The notes below the pieces were generated by a model, which was not told where the DNA came from, made no database searches, and was given only the letters and a program-made list of their open reading frames with translations. A DNA stretch of 64,000 bases from Caenimonas sp. SL110 (GTDB taxonomy: Bacteria; Pseudomonadota; Gammaproteobacteria; Burkholderiales; Burkholderiaceae_C), in the NCBI RefSeq assembly GCF_001044395.1, contig NZ_JANU01000012.1, positions 62,001 to 126,000 of the forward strand, given 5' to 3'. The translations under genes and the position numbers were made by a program. How positions within the stretch are numbered: position 1 is the first letter of the stretch; the number at the start of each line of letters is the position of its first letter. Shown piece after piece: positions 26,035 through 36,424 of the stretch.

Positions 26035-26965
26035 GGGCGGTGTCCTTGTCGTTGTCCTTGCCGCTGCCAGCGCGGGCATGGAATGTTGATACCTTGGCGA
26101 GCTGTTCGAAAAGATCGCGCTCGGCAGGTGTGAGCGTGGCTGGCACATCGATGTGCGCGACCGCATACAAATCGCCACGACCGCCTTTGCCATCGGCAAG
26201 GCCCCGTCCACGCAGGCGAAGCTTTCGCCCGGCGCGCGTGCCAGCCGCCACCGTGAGCACCACCGCGCCGTCGAGCGTCGGCACTTCAACTTCGGCGCCG
26301 AGCGCGGCTTCCCAGGGCGCGAGCATCAGGTCGAACTGCAGGTCGCGGCCATCGACCCGGAACACGCGATGCGGCAACAGGTGGATGTGCAGATAGATGT
26401 CGCCATCCGCGCCGCCATGCACGCCCTTGCCACCCTTGCCGCGTAGCCGCACCCGCTGGCCGTCGGCCACACCGGCGGGCACCGTTACCTCCAGCGTGCT
26501 GGTGCCGCCCTCTTCGCGTGCCAGGTCCAGGTTGAGCGTGGTGCCCCGATGCGCCTGCTCCAGCGTGAGCTTGACCACGGTTTCGTAATCACGGCCGCGC
26601 TGCGGATGGGTTGCACCTCGGCCACCATGCCCGCCGCGCGCCCTGCGGCCCAGTGACGCGAGCAGGTCGGCCAGGTCGGCGTCGTCGAAGCTGTGCGTAT
26701 CGAACCCCCCGCCGTTCCAGTTGGGCGGCGGCGAAAAATCCGCGCCGGGTTCACGCTGGCCCAACTGGTCGTAGGCGGCGCGTTTTTCGGGGTCCTTGAG
26801 GGTGGCATAGGCCTCGCCGATGTCCTTGAAGCGTTCCTCGGCACCGCTGGCCTTTGACACATCGGGGTGGTGTTCGCGGGCCAGCTTGCGATAGGCCTTC
26901 TTGATGGCGTCGGCGTCCGCGTCGCGGGCCACGCCGAGCACGGCGTAGTAGTCCTTGTATTTCAC
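26015..26965 (-). CDS. cbpA: Curved DNA-binding/DnaJ-class co-chaperone CbpA
   Basis: 316 residues: J-domain (residues about 1-70) starting [18 protein letters not shown] with the HPD motif in EHHPDVSK, then a glycine/phenylalanine-rich linker, and two C-terminal substrate-binding beta domains, with no zinc finger. It stimulates DnaK and binds curved DNA. GTG at 26965 is chosen because AAGGAA stands 8 bases upstream; an in-frame GTG at 27001 would add 12 residues not typical of the family. It is driven by the FNR box at 27028-27041 together with cbpM. Confidence 0.93.
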   Translation of the reverse strand: MKYKDYYAVLGVARDADADAIKKAYRKLAREHHPDVSKASGAEERFKDIGEAYATLKDPEKRAAYDQLGQREPGADFSPPPNWNGGGFDTHSFDDADLADLLASLGRRARGGHGGRGATHPQRGRDYETVVKLTLEQAHRGTTLNLDLAREEGGTSTLEVTVPAGVADGQRVRLRGKGGKGVHGGADGDIYLHIHLLPHRVFRVDGRDLQFDLMLAPWEAALGAEVEVPTLDGAVVLTVAAGTRAGRKLRLRGRGLADGKGGRGDLYAVAHIDVPATLTPAERDLFEQLAKVSTFHARAGSGKDNDKDTAHERASA

Positions 26966-27027
26966 GGCGGCATTTCCTTGGGGCTCGGGTTCTTTTTGCA
27001 CTATGCGCGCGGCGCAGGGGCATGCAG

Positions 27028-27041
27028 TTGAGAAAGATCAA
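27028..27041. promoter_or_regulatory. FNR-type box between cbpA and the MacB-like ABC operon
   Basis: TTGAGAAAGATCAA. Rightwards, TACAGT at 27064-27069 is a -10 candidate, with the ATG 44.5 bases from the box centre. Leftwards, CATAGT occupies the same spacing before cbpA. Confidence 0.72.
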
Positions 27042-27078
27042 GCCCGCCGCACGCCCTGCTGCCTACAGTCGCAGCAAC

Positions 27079-27801
<723 letters not shown>

Positions 27802-27805
27802 TTGC

Positions 27806-30169
27806 ATGAAGGCGCTCGACCGCAAGGTGCTGCGCGACCTGCGCCTGCTGTGGAGCCAGGCACTCACGATTGCGCTGGTGGTGGCCAGCGGCATCGGCGG
27901 CTTTCTGGCGATGCTGTCGGCGGTCGATTCGCTGGCCCATGCGCGCGACAGTTTCTATGCGCAAGGACACTTTGCCGACGTGTTCGCATCGGTGCGCCGC
28001 GCGCCCGATTCAATGGCGCAGCGGCTGGCCGAACTACCTGGCGTCGTTGACGTGCAGACCACGGTGGAGTCGATGGCGCGCGTGAGCGTGCCCGGCAGCA
28101 CCGACCCTGTCATCGGCCAGCTGATCGGGCTCGACACGCTGCGGCCGCAACGCCTGAACCTGGTGCTGCTGCGATCCGGCCGCCTGCCCGAAGGCGGCTC
28201 GCGCGGCGGCGAACTGGAGACGCTGGTGACCGAAAGCTTTGCGCAGGCGCACAAGCTGCGCCCCGGCGCGACCGTGACGGCGCTGGTCAATGGCAAGCGC
28301 CGCACCTTGCGCATCACCGGCACCGCCCTGTCCCCCGAGTTCATCTTTGGCGGCCAGATGGGCGTGCCCGACCTGCGATCGTTCGGCGTGTTCTGGCTCG
28401 ACAAGGCAGAGCTCGCTGCGGCCACCGACATGACCGGCGCATTCACGCGCGTTGCCTTGAAGCTCGCACCCGGCGCATCGCAGCCCGCAGTGATCGATGC
28501 CGTCACGCGGCAACTCGCGTCGCTGGGCGGATCGCAGGCGCATGGACGCGACGAGCAGGCCTCGCACGCGATGCTCGACAACGAGATCAAGGAGCAGCGC
28601 GTACTGGGCACGGTGCTTCCTGCGATCTTTCTCGCGGTCGCCGGGTTCCTCTTGCATGTGGTCACCGCGCGGCTGGTCGCCACGCAACGCGAACAGGTGG
28701 CCGCGCTCAAGGCGCTGGGCTACGACAACACCGCGATCGCGATGCACTATCTCAAGCTTGTCACGCCAATGGTGCTGGGGGGCTACCTGCTGGGCGTGGC
28801 GCTGGGCAACTGGCTGGGCACCGGCATGACCCACCTGTATGCGGACTTCTTTCACTTCCCGAGTTTCGAGCACAGCATCCCGTTGACGCTGGCGTTGATT
28901 GCGCTGCTCATCGTGGGGCTCACGGCCGTGCTGGGCACGCTCACGGCCATCGCTGCGACGGTGCGGCTGTCTCCTGCGGAAGCGATGCGCCCGCCGTCAC
29001 CGGGCAACTACCGCCGTGCCCTGCTCGAACGCGTGCCGCGCCTGCCCGTGGGCCCTGCCCTGCGCATGATCCTGCGCAACATCGAGCGCAGGCCGCTGCG
29101 CGCAGCGGTGACAACCGGCGGCATTGCCGCTGCTGTCGCTGTCGTGGTGATGGGCAACTTCTTTAGGGACGCGATGGATGCCATCGTGCACACGCAGTTC
29201 AATGTGGCGATGCGCGGCGACCTGATCGTGTGGGCGACTGACGCGGTCGATGCGAGCGCGGCGCGTGAACTGGCACGGCTGCCGGGCGTGACGCAGGTGG
29301 AAACCGGCCGGCGCATTGCGGTGCGCTTCATCAAGGGATCGCGCAGCGAGAACAGCGTGGTCGATGGGCAGGCCGCCGTGCCGGTGTTGCAGCGCGTGGT
29401 CGATGTGGACAGCCAGATTGCACTGGCAGGCACGCACGGCGTACTCATGACCGATCGCCTGGCCGACAAGCTGCGCGTCAAGCCCGGAGACACGGTGACA
29501 ATGCAGGTGCGAGACGGCAAACGGCAGGAGCGCGAGGTGGTGATCGAGCGGACCGTGCGCGACATGATGGGCCTGAACGCCTTCATGGAGCGTGATGCGC
29601 TCAACCGCCTGCTCGGCGATGGCGACCTGGCCAACAACTTCAGCCTGCGGGTGGAAAAGGATTCGCTGCCGCGCGTGCTCGAAGCCACGCAGCAATTGCC
29701 GCGCATTGCAGGCGCTTTCAGCAAGTCGACCCTGCTGCGCAACATGCAGGAAGTGACCGCGCGCAACATCCTCATCATGAGTTCCATCCTCACTGCGTTC
29801 GCCGTGGTGATTGCGGTGGGCGTGGTCTACAACAACGCGCGCATCGCGCTGGCTGAACGCACCTGGGAACTCGCAAGCCTGCGCGTGCTGGGTTTCACCA
29901 AGGCCGAAGTGTCGATGCTGCTGCTGGGCGAACTCGCGCTGGGTATCGCCATCGCCCTGCCGCTGGGCATGTTGCTCGGGTGGTCGCTGACCCACACCGT
30001 GGTCGCGCTGATGCGGTCTGACCAGTTTCTGTTTCCGGTCGTGATTCAGGCACGCACCTACGCATGGGCAGCGATTGCAGTGGTAACGGCAGGTGTGGCC
30101 AGCGCGCTGGTCGTGCGCAGGCGCATCAACGGGCTGGACATGGTCGCAGCCTTGAAGACAAGGGAGTGA
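27806..30169 (+). CDS. FtsX-family ABC permease (DevC/MacB-like, two FtsX cores)
   Basis: 787 residues. An N-terminal helix ([21 protein letters not shown]) is followed by a periplasmic domain. FtsX cores lie at about residues 270-390 and 660-780 (for example [26 protein letters not shown], then two helices). This type exports macrolides, peptides or lipids or removes molecules from the periplasmic face. It is sandwiched between its ATPase and membrane-fusion genes. The substrate is unknown. Confidence 0.92.
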   Translation: MKALDRKVLRDLRLLWSQALTIALVVASGIGGFLAMLSAVDSLAHARDSFYAQGHFADVFASVRRAPDSMAQRLAELPGVVDVQTTVESMARVSVPGSTDPVIGQLIGLDTLRPQRLNLVLLRSGRLPEGGSRGGELETLVTESFAQAHKLRPGATVTALVNGKRRTLRITGTALSPEFIFGGQMGVPDLRSFGVFWLDKAELAAATDMTGAFTRVALKLAPGASQPAVIDAVTRQLASLGGSQAHGRDEQASHAMLDNEIKEQRVLGTVLPAIFLAVAGFLLHVVTARLVATQREQVAALKALGYDNTAIAMHYLKLVTPMVLGGYLLGVALGNWLGTGMTHLYADFFHFPSFEHSIPLTLALIALLIVGLTAVLGTLTAIAATVRLSPAEAMRPPSPGNYRRALLERVPRLPVGPALRMILRNIERRPLRAAVTTGGIAAAVAVVVMGNFFRDAMDAIVHTQFNVAMRGDLIVWATDAVDASAARELARLPGVTQVETGRRIAVRFIKGSRSENSVVDGQAAVPVLQRVVDVDSQIALAGTHGVLMTDRLADKLRVKPGDTVTMQVRDGKRQEREVVIERTVRDMMGLNAFMERDALNRLLGDGDLANNFSLRVEKDSLPRVLEATQQLPRIAGAFSKSTLLRNMQEVTARNILIMSSILTAFAVVIAVGVVYNNARIALAERTWELASLRVLGFTKAEVSMLLLGELALGIAIALPLGMLLGWSLTHTVVALMRSDQFLFPVVIQARTYAWAAIAVVTAGVASALVVRRRINGLDMVAALKTRE

Positions 30170-30174
30170 TCCGC

Positions 30175-31368
30175 ATGATGAACAAAAAGACATGGGCCGG
30201 CGCTGCCGCAGGCGTTGCAGTGGTGGCGGCGCTCGTATGGGCCTTCGCGCCCAAACCGGTCGAAGTGGAGACCGCAGCAGTGGAGCGAGGACGCTTCGAG
30301 CAGAGCATCGACGAGGACGGCCGCACGCGGCTGCGCGACCGATACGTGGTCTCGGCTCCGGTGACCGCGCGCGTCTCGCGCATCTCGATGCGCGAGGGCG
30401 ACCGGGTCGCGGCTGGCGATGTCATTGCGGTGCTGACGCCGGTGATGGCGTCGCTGTACGACGAGCGCAGCATGCGCGAGGCCACCGCGCGCGCCAGGGC
30501 CGCGCAGGCAGGGGTCGCGGGTGCCGATGCGCACGTGGAGCGGGCGCGGGTTTCGCAGGAAGAGGCGCGGCTGGAGCTGCAACGCACCGCGCGGCTGGCC
30601 AGCGAAGGTTTTCTCTCGGCATCGCGGCTGGACAGCGCGCGCCTGGCGTTGAGCGGCGCGCAGCGTGAGTTGCAGGCCGCTCAAGCTGCGCGCGAGGTCG
30701 CTGTGTACGAGCGCGCACAGGCCCAGGCCGCCGTGCAGCCCGCCTCGCCGCAATCACCTGCGGGGCAGCCGCTGTCGATCCGCGCGCCGATCTCGGGCGT
30801 GGTGCTGCGGTTGCCGGTGCAAAGCGAAGGCACGATCGCTGCTGGCGCAGCACTGATGGACATCGGTGATCCGTCGCGCATGGAGGTGGTGGCGCAACTG
30901 CTCACGACCGATGCGGTGAGGGCTGTGCCCGGCACGCGGGCCGTCATCGAGCGCTGGGGTGGACCGGCACTGGAAGGCCGCGTGCGCCGCGTGGAACCGG
31001 CTGCGTTCACCAAGGTTTCTGCGCTGGGCATCGAGGAGCAGCGCGTCAATGTGCTGGTGGACGTGACAGACCCACCGCCCGCGTGGCTGCAAATGGGAGA
31101 CGGCTTTCGTGTCACGGTGCGCGTCGTCGTGGTCAGCGCCGCAGATGCAACCCTGGTGCCCATAGGCGCGCTGTTTCCGAACGCCGACGGCGGCATGGCC
31201 GCTTACGTGATTGACGGCTCGCGCGCACGCCTCGCGCCTGTGGATCTGGCCGCGCGCAACGCCAGCATGGGCTGGATTCGCAGCGGGCTCAAGCCGGGTG
31301 AGCGGGTGGTGGTTTACGCACCGCCTTCGGTCTCGGACGGCAGGCGCATCAAGTTGCGCAAGCCCTGA
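30175..31368 (+). CDS. HlyD/RND-type periplasmic adaptor (membrane fusion protein)
   Basis: 397 residues with an N-terminal membrane anchor (AGAAAGVAVVAALVWAFAP). Then come a biotinyl-lipoyl-like half (VSAPVTARVSRISMREGDRVAAGDVIAVL), a coiled-coil hairpin of alanine/arginine-rich helices (about residues 100-190), and the second lipoyl half (SIRAPISGVVLRLPVQSEG). The C-terminal part is a beta-barrel domain. It links the inner-membrane permease to an outer-membrane channel; no TolC gene is present nearby. ATG at 30175 is chosen, with another ATG immediately after it. Confidence 0.92.
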   Translation: MMNKKTWAGAAAGVAVVAALVWAFAPKPVEVETAAVERGRFEQSIDEDGRTRLRDRYVVSAPVTARVSRISMREGDRVAAGDVIAVLTPVMASLYDERSMREATARARAAQAGVAGADAHVERARVSQEEARLELQRTARLASEGFLSASRLDSARLALSGAQRELQAAQAAREVAVYERAQAQAAVQPASPQSPAGQPLSIRAPISGVVLRLPVQSEGTIAAGAALMDIGDPSRMEVVAQLLTTDAVRAVPGTRAVIERWGGPALEGRVRRVEPAAFTKVSALGIEEQRVNVLVDVTDPPPAWLQMGDGFRVTVRVVVVSAADATLVPIGALFPNADGGMAAYVIDGSRARLAPVDLAARNASMGWIRSGLKPGERVVVYAPPSVSDGRRIKLRKP

Positions 31369-31374
31369 CCGCCC

Positions 31375-32529
31375 TCAGTTCAGGCGAACGATCCAGCCTT
31401 CGGCCACGCCTTGCGGATTGATGCCAGTGCCCGCGATCGCGCGGCCGTCCGGAGAGATCGCATTGGCGCGCTGCAATGTCCAGCCGGAAAGCGTCAGGCG
31501 GCGTTCGTCAGTCAAAGCCTGTGCAAGTGTGCGCAGGCCGCGCGCCTGGTCCCAGATCACCGCCGATTCGACGCCGCCGCGCGTCCATCCGCCCACCAGC
31601 ACCGCGCCACTCGCCGAAAGCGCGCGGACATTCATGGCCGTGACATCAGAAGGCGCGCCTGTGATGGCGGTCACTCCACTTGCTACGGTCCAGCGAAACA
31701 TGCGCGCTGCGCCCGTACTGCCAATCGACACACCGGCAGCGACCCCGCCATCGGCCGACAGGGCACTGACGGAGGCGAAGGTGTCGCCCGTTGCAAGATG
31801 CCCGAGCGTCACCGGCGGCTGGCCGAAGGGCCACAGCATCGCGCCCCTGAGCACCGGGCTTCCCGCGCCGCCAATCACCTGGCCGTCACTGGAAATGGCA
31901 GAGGCAGTGCTGGCCGCGCTCAGGCCGCCGCCAAACTGCCCCAGGCTGACAGGACCCGTTGCCTCGGTCCATCTGAACGCGGTGTTGTTGGTGCCCAGGC
32001 AGGTGCCGACGACAACTTGTCCGTCGCCAGACACCGCCGTGCCGTTGCAAAGCACGGTGGAAGGCAAGGGCGCGACGCGCTGCATGCCGCCAGTTGCAGT
32101 CCACCGGAAAGCGGTGAGCGACGAGGTCGGCATGGCGCTGGTGTCTGCGCTGCCAACAACCACGGAACCGTCACTGGACATATCGGCGCCGGTGCTTCGC
32201 GTGCCGCCGGGCAGGAAGCCGAGCGCTGTGAATCCCGCGCCGACCGTCCATCGAAAGGCCTGCTCGCGTCCGGTTGCATCCTTGGCCGTTCCAGCAACTG
32301 CAAGGCCATCGGCCGAGATCGCGGTGGCCTCACTCGTCACATGCCCCGCAGGCGCGCCCAGCGGCAGGAAGCTCGCGGTGGGCGCATCAGGCCGCGCCGG
32401 CTCGTCGCCCGCGCTGCCCCCGCCGCCGCAACCCGACATGAAGCCGATTGAAACAAGTGCTGCCGAAAGCAACACAAGTGATACGGCACGACGGCGCGGG
32501 CCACGGGTGCGGGAGTGTGCGATGTTCAT
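31375..32529 (-). CDS. HAF-repeat (extracellular beta-propeller-like) lipoprotein
   Basis: 384 residues. The signal SLVLLSAALVSIGFMSGC ends at a cysteine in a lipobox-like MSGC, followed by GGGG. The mature part holds about six HAF-type repeats, of the kind AISADGLAVAG...AFRWT...FTALGFLPGG and MSSDGSVVVG...AFRWT. These are predicted to form a beta-propeller on the cell surface or in the periplasm. The start is ATG at 32529, exactly 41.5 bases from the centre of an FNR box shared with the phosphorylase gene. The function is not known; FNR control for such a protein is unexpected. Confidence 0.85.
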   Translation of the reverse strand: MNIAHSRTRGPRRRAVSLVLLSAALVSIGFMSGCGGGGSAGDEPARPDAPTASFLPLGAPAGHVTSEATAISADGLAVAGTAKDATGREQAFRWTVGAGFTALGFLPGGTRSTGADMSSDGSVVVGSADTSAMPTSSLTAFRWTATGGMQRVAPLPSTVLCNGTAVSGDGQVVVGTCLGTNNTAFRWTEATGPVSLGQFGGGLSAASTASAISSDGQVIGGAGSPVLRGAMLWPFGQPPVTLGHLATGDTFASVSALSADGGVAAGVSIGSTGAARMFRWTVASGVTAITGAPSDVTAMNVRALSASGAVLVGGWTRGGVESAVIWDQARGLRTLAQALTDERRLTLSGWTLQRANAISPDGRAIAGTGINPQGVAEGWIVRLN

Positions 32530-32563
32530 GCTTTCACTCTGCGCGCCCTGCCGCTGCCTCGCA

Positions 32564-32577
32564 TTGATCTTCGTCAA
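32564..32577. promoter_or_regulatory. FNR-type box exactly centred between two divergent start codons
   Basis: TTGATCTTCGTCAA. Its centre (32570.5) is 41.5 bases from both the leftward ATG (32529) and the rightward GTG (32612). -10 candidates TAGAGT (rightwards, 32600-32605) and CAGAGT (leftwards, 32541-32536) are equally spaced. Confidence 0.8.
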
Positions 32578-32611
32578 GCGTGGGCAGCTCGCGCATGCCT
32601 AGAGTGCGTAG

Positions 32612-34132
32612 GTGGAAACTTCAACACATCACCATCTGCGCCTGCGCCGGATGGGCATCGACACCTACCAGGAGCCGGTGCTCTACATGCGCAAGGACTG
32701 CCCTGTGTGCGTGTCCGAGGGCTTCGAGGCGCAATCGCGGGTCGAGCTGACGCTGGGCACTCGCACCATCGTCGCAACCCTGAACGTCGTGGACGGCGAC
32801 TACCTCACCAACGGCGAGACCGGGCTATCTGAAGCCGCGTGGCGAATGCTGGGCGCAAAGGACGGTGACGAAGCCATTGCGCGTCACCCTCGCCCCCTGG
32901 AGTCGCTGGGTCATGTACGGGCCAAGGTGTACGGCAAGCGATTGAGCGGCTCGGCTTTTGACGCCGTCATCGAGGACGTGGCCGCAGGCCGCTACTCGGA
33001 CCTGCAGCTTGCCGCTTTCGTCACCGCGTGCGCGGGCGACGGCCTGGACACCGAAGAGACGATCGCGCTGACCCGCTCGATGGTCAAGGCCGGCGACCGC
33101 ATGCAATGGGGCGACGGCAGCATCATGGACAAGCACTGCGTGGGCGGCCTGCCCGGCAACCGCACCAGCATGATCATCGTGCCCATCGTCGCCGCGTGCG
33201 GCCTGCGCATGCCAAAGACTTCGTCGCGCGCGATCACCTCGCCCGCAGGCACCGCCGACACCATGGAGACGATTGCGCCGGTCGAACTCGACACCACCCA
33301 GATACGGCGTGTGGTCGACACCACCGGCGGCTGCGTCGTGTGGGGCGGGGCCGTGCGCCTGAGTCCTGCCGATGATGTGCTGATACGGGTGGAGCGTCCG
33401 CTCGACCTCGACAGCCAGGGCCAGCTGGTCGCCTCCATCCTTTCCAAGAAGGCGGCCGCGGGCGCGACCCATGTGCTGATCGACATGCCCGTGGGGCCCA
33501 CCGCCAAGATTCGCAGCCAGAAAGCTGCGCGCGACCTGACCGAACAACTGCGCGTGGTGGGCGAAGCCCTGGGACTGCGGGTCGAGGTCATGCAGACCGA
33601 CGGCCTGATGCCGGTGGGTCGCGGCATAGGTCCGGCGCTCGAAGCACACGACGTGCTCGCCGTGCTGGAGCAGACGCCCGGGTTCCCGCAGGACCTGGCC
33701 GAGCGCAGCCTGCAGCTGGCGGCGCGCTTGCTCGAGATCGGCGGCGCTGCCGCGCCTGGCATGGGCATGCAGCTGGCTGGCCCCGTGCTGGCTGACGGCC
33801 GTGCGTGGCGCAAGTTCCAGGAAATCTGCGAGGCGCAGGGCGGCATGCGCGAGCCACCGGTCGCACCCTTCACGCGCGAGATCGTGGCGGGCCGCAGCGG
33901 CTCGGTCGTGTCGATGCACAACCGCCGTCTTGCACGCATCGCCAAGCTCGCAGGCGCACCCAAGTCGCCCAGCGCAGGCATCTACCTGCATGTGCGGGCC
34001 GGTGAATTCGTGGAACGCGGCCAGCCGCTCTACACGCTGCACGCCGCATCGCCGGGCGCCCTCGCCTACGCCGCCGAATACGCGCAGTCGCAAGCCGATG
34101 CGGTGTTCGTGATCGAGGACGAGCCATGCTGA
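32612..34132 (+). CDS. Thymidine/AMP phosphorylase family protein
   Basis: 506 residues, longer than classical DeoA (about 440) because of an N-terminal domain of about 80 residues with the YMRKDCPVC motif. The phosphate-binding segment MDKHCVGGLPGNRTSM and the SSRAITSPAGTADTMETI signature resemble archaeal-type AMP phosphorylases, which cleave nucleoside monophosphates to ribose-1,5-bisphosphate. The start is GTG at 32612, with no ribosome-binding site and at the predicted transcription start. It overlaps the PRPP synthetase gene by 7 bases, so the pair should work together in nucleotide salvage. Confidence 0.9.
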   Translation: METSTHHHLRLRRMGIDTYQEPVLYMRKDCPVCVSEGFEAQSRVELTLGTRTIVATLNVVDGDYLTNGETGLSEAAWRMLGAKDGDEAIARHPRPLESLGHVRAKVYGKRLSGSAFDAVIEDVAAGRYSDLQLAAFVTACAGDGLDTEETIALTRSMVKAGDRMQWGDGSIMDKHCVGGLPGNRTSMIIVPIVAACGLRMPKTSSRAITSPAGTADTMETIAPVELDTTQIRRVVDTTGGCVVWGGAVRLSPADDVLIRVERPLDLDSQGQLVASILSKKAAAGATHVLIDMPVGPTAKIRSQKAARDLTEQLRVVGEALGLRVEVMQTDGLMPVGRGIGPALEAHDVLAVLEQTPGFPQDLAERSLQLAARLLEIGGAAAPGMGMQLAGPVLADGRAWRKFQEICEAQGGMREPPVAPFTREIVAGRSGSVVSMHNRRLARIAKLAGAPKSPSAGIYLHVRAGEFVERGQPLYTLHAASPGALAYAAEYAQSQADAVFVIEDEPC

Positions 34133-35028
34133 TCGTCGCCCTGCCCGGTGGCATCCGGCTGGCGGCGGCGCTGTCGGGCCTGCTCGGCTGTGAATGCAGC
34201 CCGCTGGCGGTTCACACATTTCCCGATGGGGAAACCTCCGTGCGCATCGACGCGCCCGTCGCGGGCCGCCGCGTGGTCTTTGCGGGCAGCCTGCACCACC
34301 CCGATGCCAGAACGCTGCCCCTGCTGTTTGCCGCCGATGCTGCGCGCGAACTCGGAGCCACATCGACAGGCCTGGTTGCGCCCTACCTGGCCTACATGCG
34401 GCAGGACGCGCGGTTCAGGCCCGGCGAGGCCATCACATCGCGAACCTATGCGCGCATGCTGAGCCAGTCGCTGGACTTGCTCATCACCGTCGATCCGCAC
34501 CTGCACCGCTGGCACGCGCTGGGCGAGATCTATTCGATTCCCACGCAGGCCGTTGCGGCAGCGCCCGCGATCGCGGCCTGGCTGGTGGAGCATGTTCGCC
34601 ACCCGCTCATCGTCGGTCCCGATGCAGAAAGTGAGCAGTGGGTATCTGAGGTCGCCCGGCTTGCCGGCGCTCCCTGGACGGTGCTGTCCAAGAAGCGCCA
34701 TGGCGACCGCGATGTTTCGGTGTACGCACTCGACCAGGCGGCAGTGGAAAGCGGCGCGTGGCACGGACACACGCCCGTTTTGCTGGACGATATCGTGTCG
34801 TCGGGTGAGACGCTGGTGGCGGCCAGCGCCGCGTTGCAGCATGCCGGGCTCGGCGCGACCATTTGCATCGCGGTGCATGCGCTGTTCGCCACAGGTGCGC
34901 TCGAGCGCATGCGCGGCGCCGGCATCGCACGCATCGTGTCGTGCGACACGATTGAACATGAAACCAATGCCATCGAACTCGCGCCCCTGTTGGCCGATGC
35001 ATTGACCCAGGCGCTGGCAAGCCCCTGA
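34126..35028 (+). CDS. Ribose-phosphate pyrophosphokinase-like protein
   Basis: 300 residues, slightly shorter than Prs (about 315). The N-terminal FPDGETSVRI strand, YLAYMRQDARFRPGEAITSR, the KKRHGDRDVSV catalytic flexible loop and the PRPP-binding LLDDIVSSGETL are all present. It makes PRPP from ribose-5-P and ATP for nucleotide synthesis. Coupling to the upstream phosphorylase suggests it reuses ribose phosphate from nucleotide breakdown (inference). The main housekeeping prs is expected elsewhere. It converges with a DegP-like gene, whose stop is 4 bases away. Confidence 0.9.
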   Translation: MLIVALPGGIRLAAALSGLLGCECSPLAVHTFPDGETSVRIDAPVAGRRVVFAGSLHHPDARTLPLLFAADAARELGATSTGLVAPYLAYMRQDARFRPGEAITSRTYARMLSQSLDLLITVDPHLHRWHALGEIYSIPTQAVAAAPAIAAWLVEHVRHPLIVGPDAESEQWVSEVARLAGAPWTVLSKKRHGDRDVSVYALDQAAVESGAWHGHTPVLLDDIVSSGETLVAASAALQHAGLGATICIAVHALFATGALERMRGAGIARIVSCDTIEHETNAIELAPLLADALTQALASP

Positions 35029-35032
35029 ATCC

Positions 35033-36424
35033 TCAGCGCCCCTGCCGGTCGACCGGGATGTAGAGCGAAAACCCGGCCCGGGCCACCAAGAGTGCCACCA
35101 CCGGTGCATTGCCCAGCGCCTTGAGCGCCGCATCGAATTCGGCATGGCTGGAAACCGGCGTGCCGTTGACGGCCATGATGCGATCTCCCTGCTCGATGCC
35201 CGCGACCAGGCTGGAACCCGAGGCGCTGTCCACATAGACGCCGGCCGGCATCTTTGCGGTGGTGCTGATCGGCGCCAGACGCAGGCCCAGCTGGACCTCA
35301 GGCGGCGCCGTGCGTTGGCCGGCCATGGACAGGTTCGAGGCCGCCGGGACCTCGGGGCGCACGACAACGCCAAATGTCGACTTGCCGCGCCGCACCTCCA
35401 GTGCAAGCTGCGAATGCGGGGCCGCCTGCGCGATGACGTCTCCGATATCCATCGCACCAGCAGCGCCGTTCGCGGTGAGGATGTCACCGATGCGAAGGCC
35501 CGCTCGCTCGGCCGGACCTTTGGGGCTGACCTGGGTGACCAGCACCCCGCGCAGGTCGCGAAGGTCGCTCATGCCAAAGGCAGTGGCCAGGTCGCGCGTG
35601 ACCGGCTGCGTGAGGACGCCTATCGTGCTGCGCGAAGCGACGCCGTTGGTGCGCAGTTCCTGCGCGATGCGCAACACCCGGTCGATCGGCAAGGCGAATG
35701 AGACACCCATGTAGATGCCGCTGTTGGAATAGACCATCGAGTTCATCCCGATGACCCGACCCTGGTCGTTGAACAGCGGTCCGCCCGAGCTGCCGGGATT
35801 GAGGGCCGCGTCGGTCTGGATCAGCGGCATGCCGCCCCCACCCGGCAGGAACCGGGGATTGGCGCTGACCACACCCACGGTGAGGGTCTGGTCGAAGCCG
35901 AACGGGGCGCCGATGGCGGCCACCCAATCGCCGGGGCATGCGGGTCGCGCCAGCTCCACCGGTGCGGCTGGCATGTCGCCGCCGGTGACCTGCAGCAGGG
36001 CCACGTCCGATCGCCTGTCGTATCCCATCACACGTGTGGGCAGGCGGCGGCCATCGGCGGCCACCACCCAGACCTCGCGCGCGTCGTGGACCACATGGGC
36101 ATTGGTGAGCACTGCGCCGTCGGCGCTGATCGCAAAGCCCGAGGCGGTGGTGCGGTCCAGCGCAACCGCGTCCGATTCCCGGCCTGGCAATGGCAGGCCC
36201 GCCAGCGCCTGGAAGAATTCGGGGCCTGTGTCTTCGTCGAGCAATGAACGGCGGGGCCGCACCACGATCACGCTGACGACCGAGCCCGATTGGGCGGCGG
36301 CTGCTCGCGCGAACGAAGACGATGTACTGGTGGGCGGGGCCTGCTGGCACTCAGGGGCAGGTGCCGCCGCGCCGTGAACCGCAAACGCAAGCAGTGCACA
36401 TGCCAGGCCCAGCCGCAACTTCAT
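35033..36424 (-). CDS. DegP/HtrA-like periplasmic serine protease with two PDZ domains
   Basis: 463 residues with a signal peptide (MKLRLGLACALLAFAVHGAAA). The trypsin-like domain has the catalytic triad: His in LTNAHVVHD, Asp in RRSDVALLQV and Ser in LNPGSSGGPLF. The first PDZ-like domain follows near residues 290-360 (GVLVTQVSPKGPAERAGLRIGD) and the second at the end (IEQGDRIMAVNGTPV). It degrades or refolds damaged envelope proteins. The start overlaps the hemerythrin stop (ATGA), so it is co-translated with that gene. A regulatory PDZ without a membrane anchor fits DegP rather than DegS. Confidence 0.92.
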   Translation of the reverse strand: MKLRLGLACALLAFAVHGAAAPAPECQQAPPTSTSSSFARAAAAQSGSVVSVIVVRPRRSLLDEDTGPEFFQALAGLPLPGRESDAVALDRTTASGFAISADGAVLTNAHVVHDAREVWVVAADGRRLPTRVMGYDRRSDVALLQVTGGDMPAAPVELARPACPGDWVAAIGAPFGFDQTLTVGVVSANPRFLPGGGGMPLIQTDAALNPGSSGGPLFNDQGRVIGMNSMVYSNSGIYMGVSFALPIDRVLRIAQELRTNGVASRSTIGVLTQPVTRDLATAFGMSDLRDLRGVLVTQVSPKGPAERAGLRIGDILTANGAAGAMDIGDVIAQAAPHSQLALEVRRGKSTFGVVVRPEVPAASNLSMAGQRTAPPEVQLGLRLAPISTTAKMPAGVYVDSASGSSLVAGIEQGDRIMAVNGTPVSSHAEFDAALKALGNAPVVALLVARAGFSLYIPVDRQGR

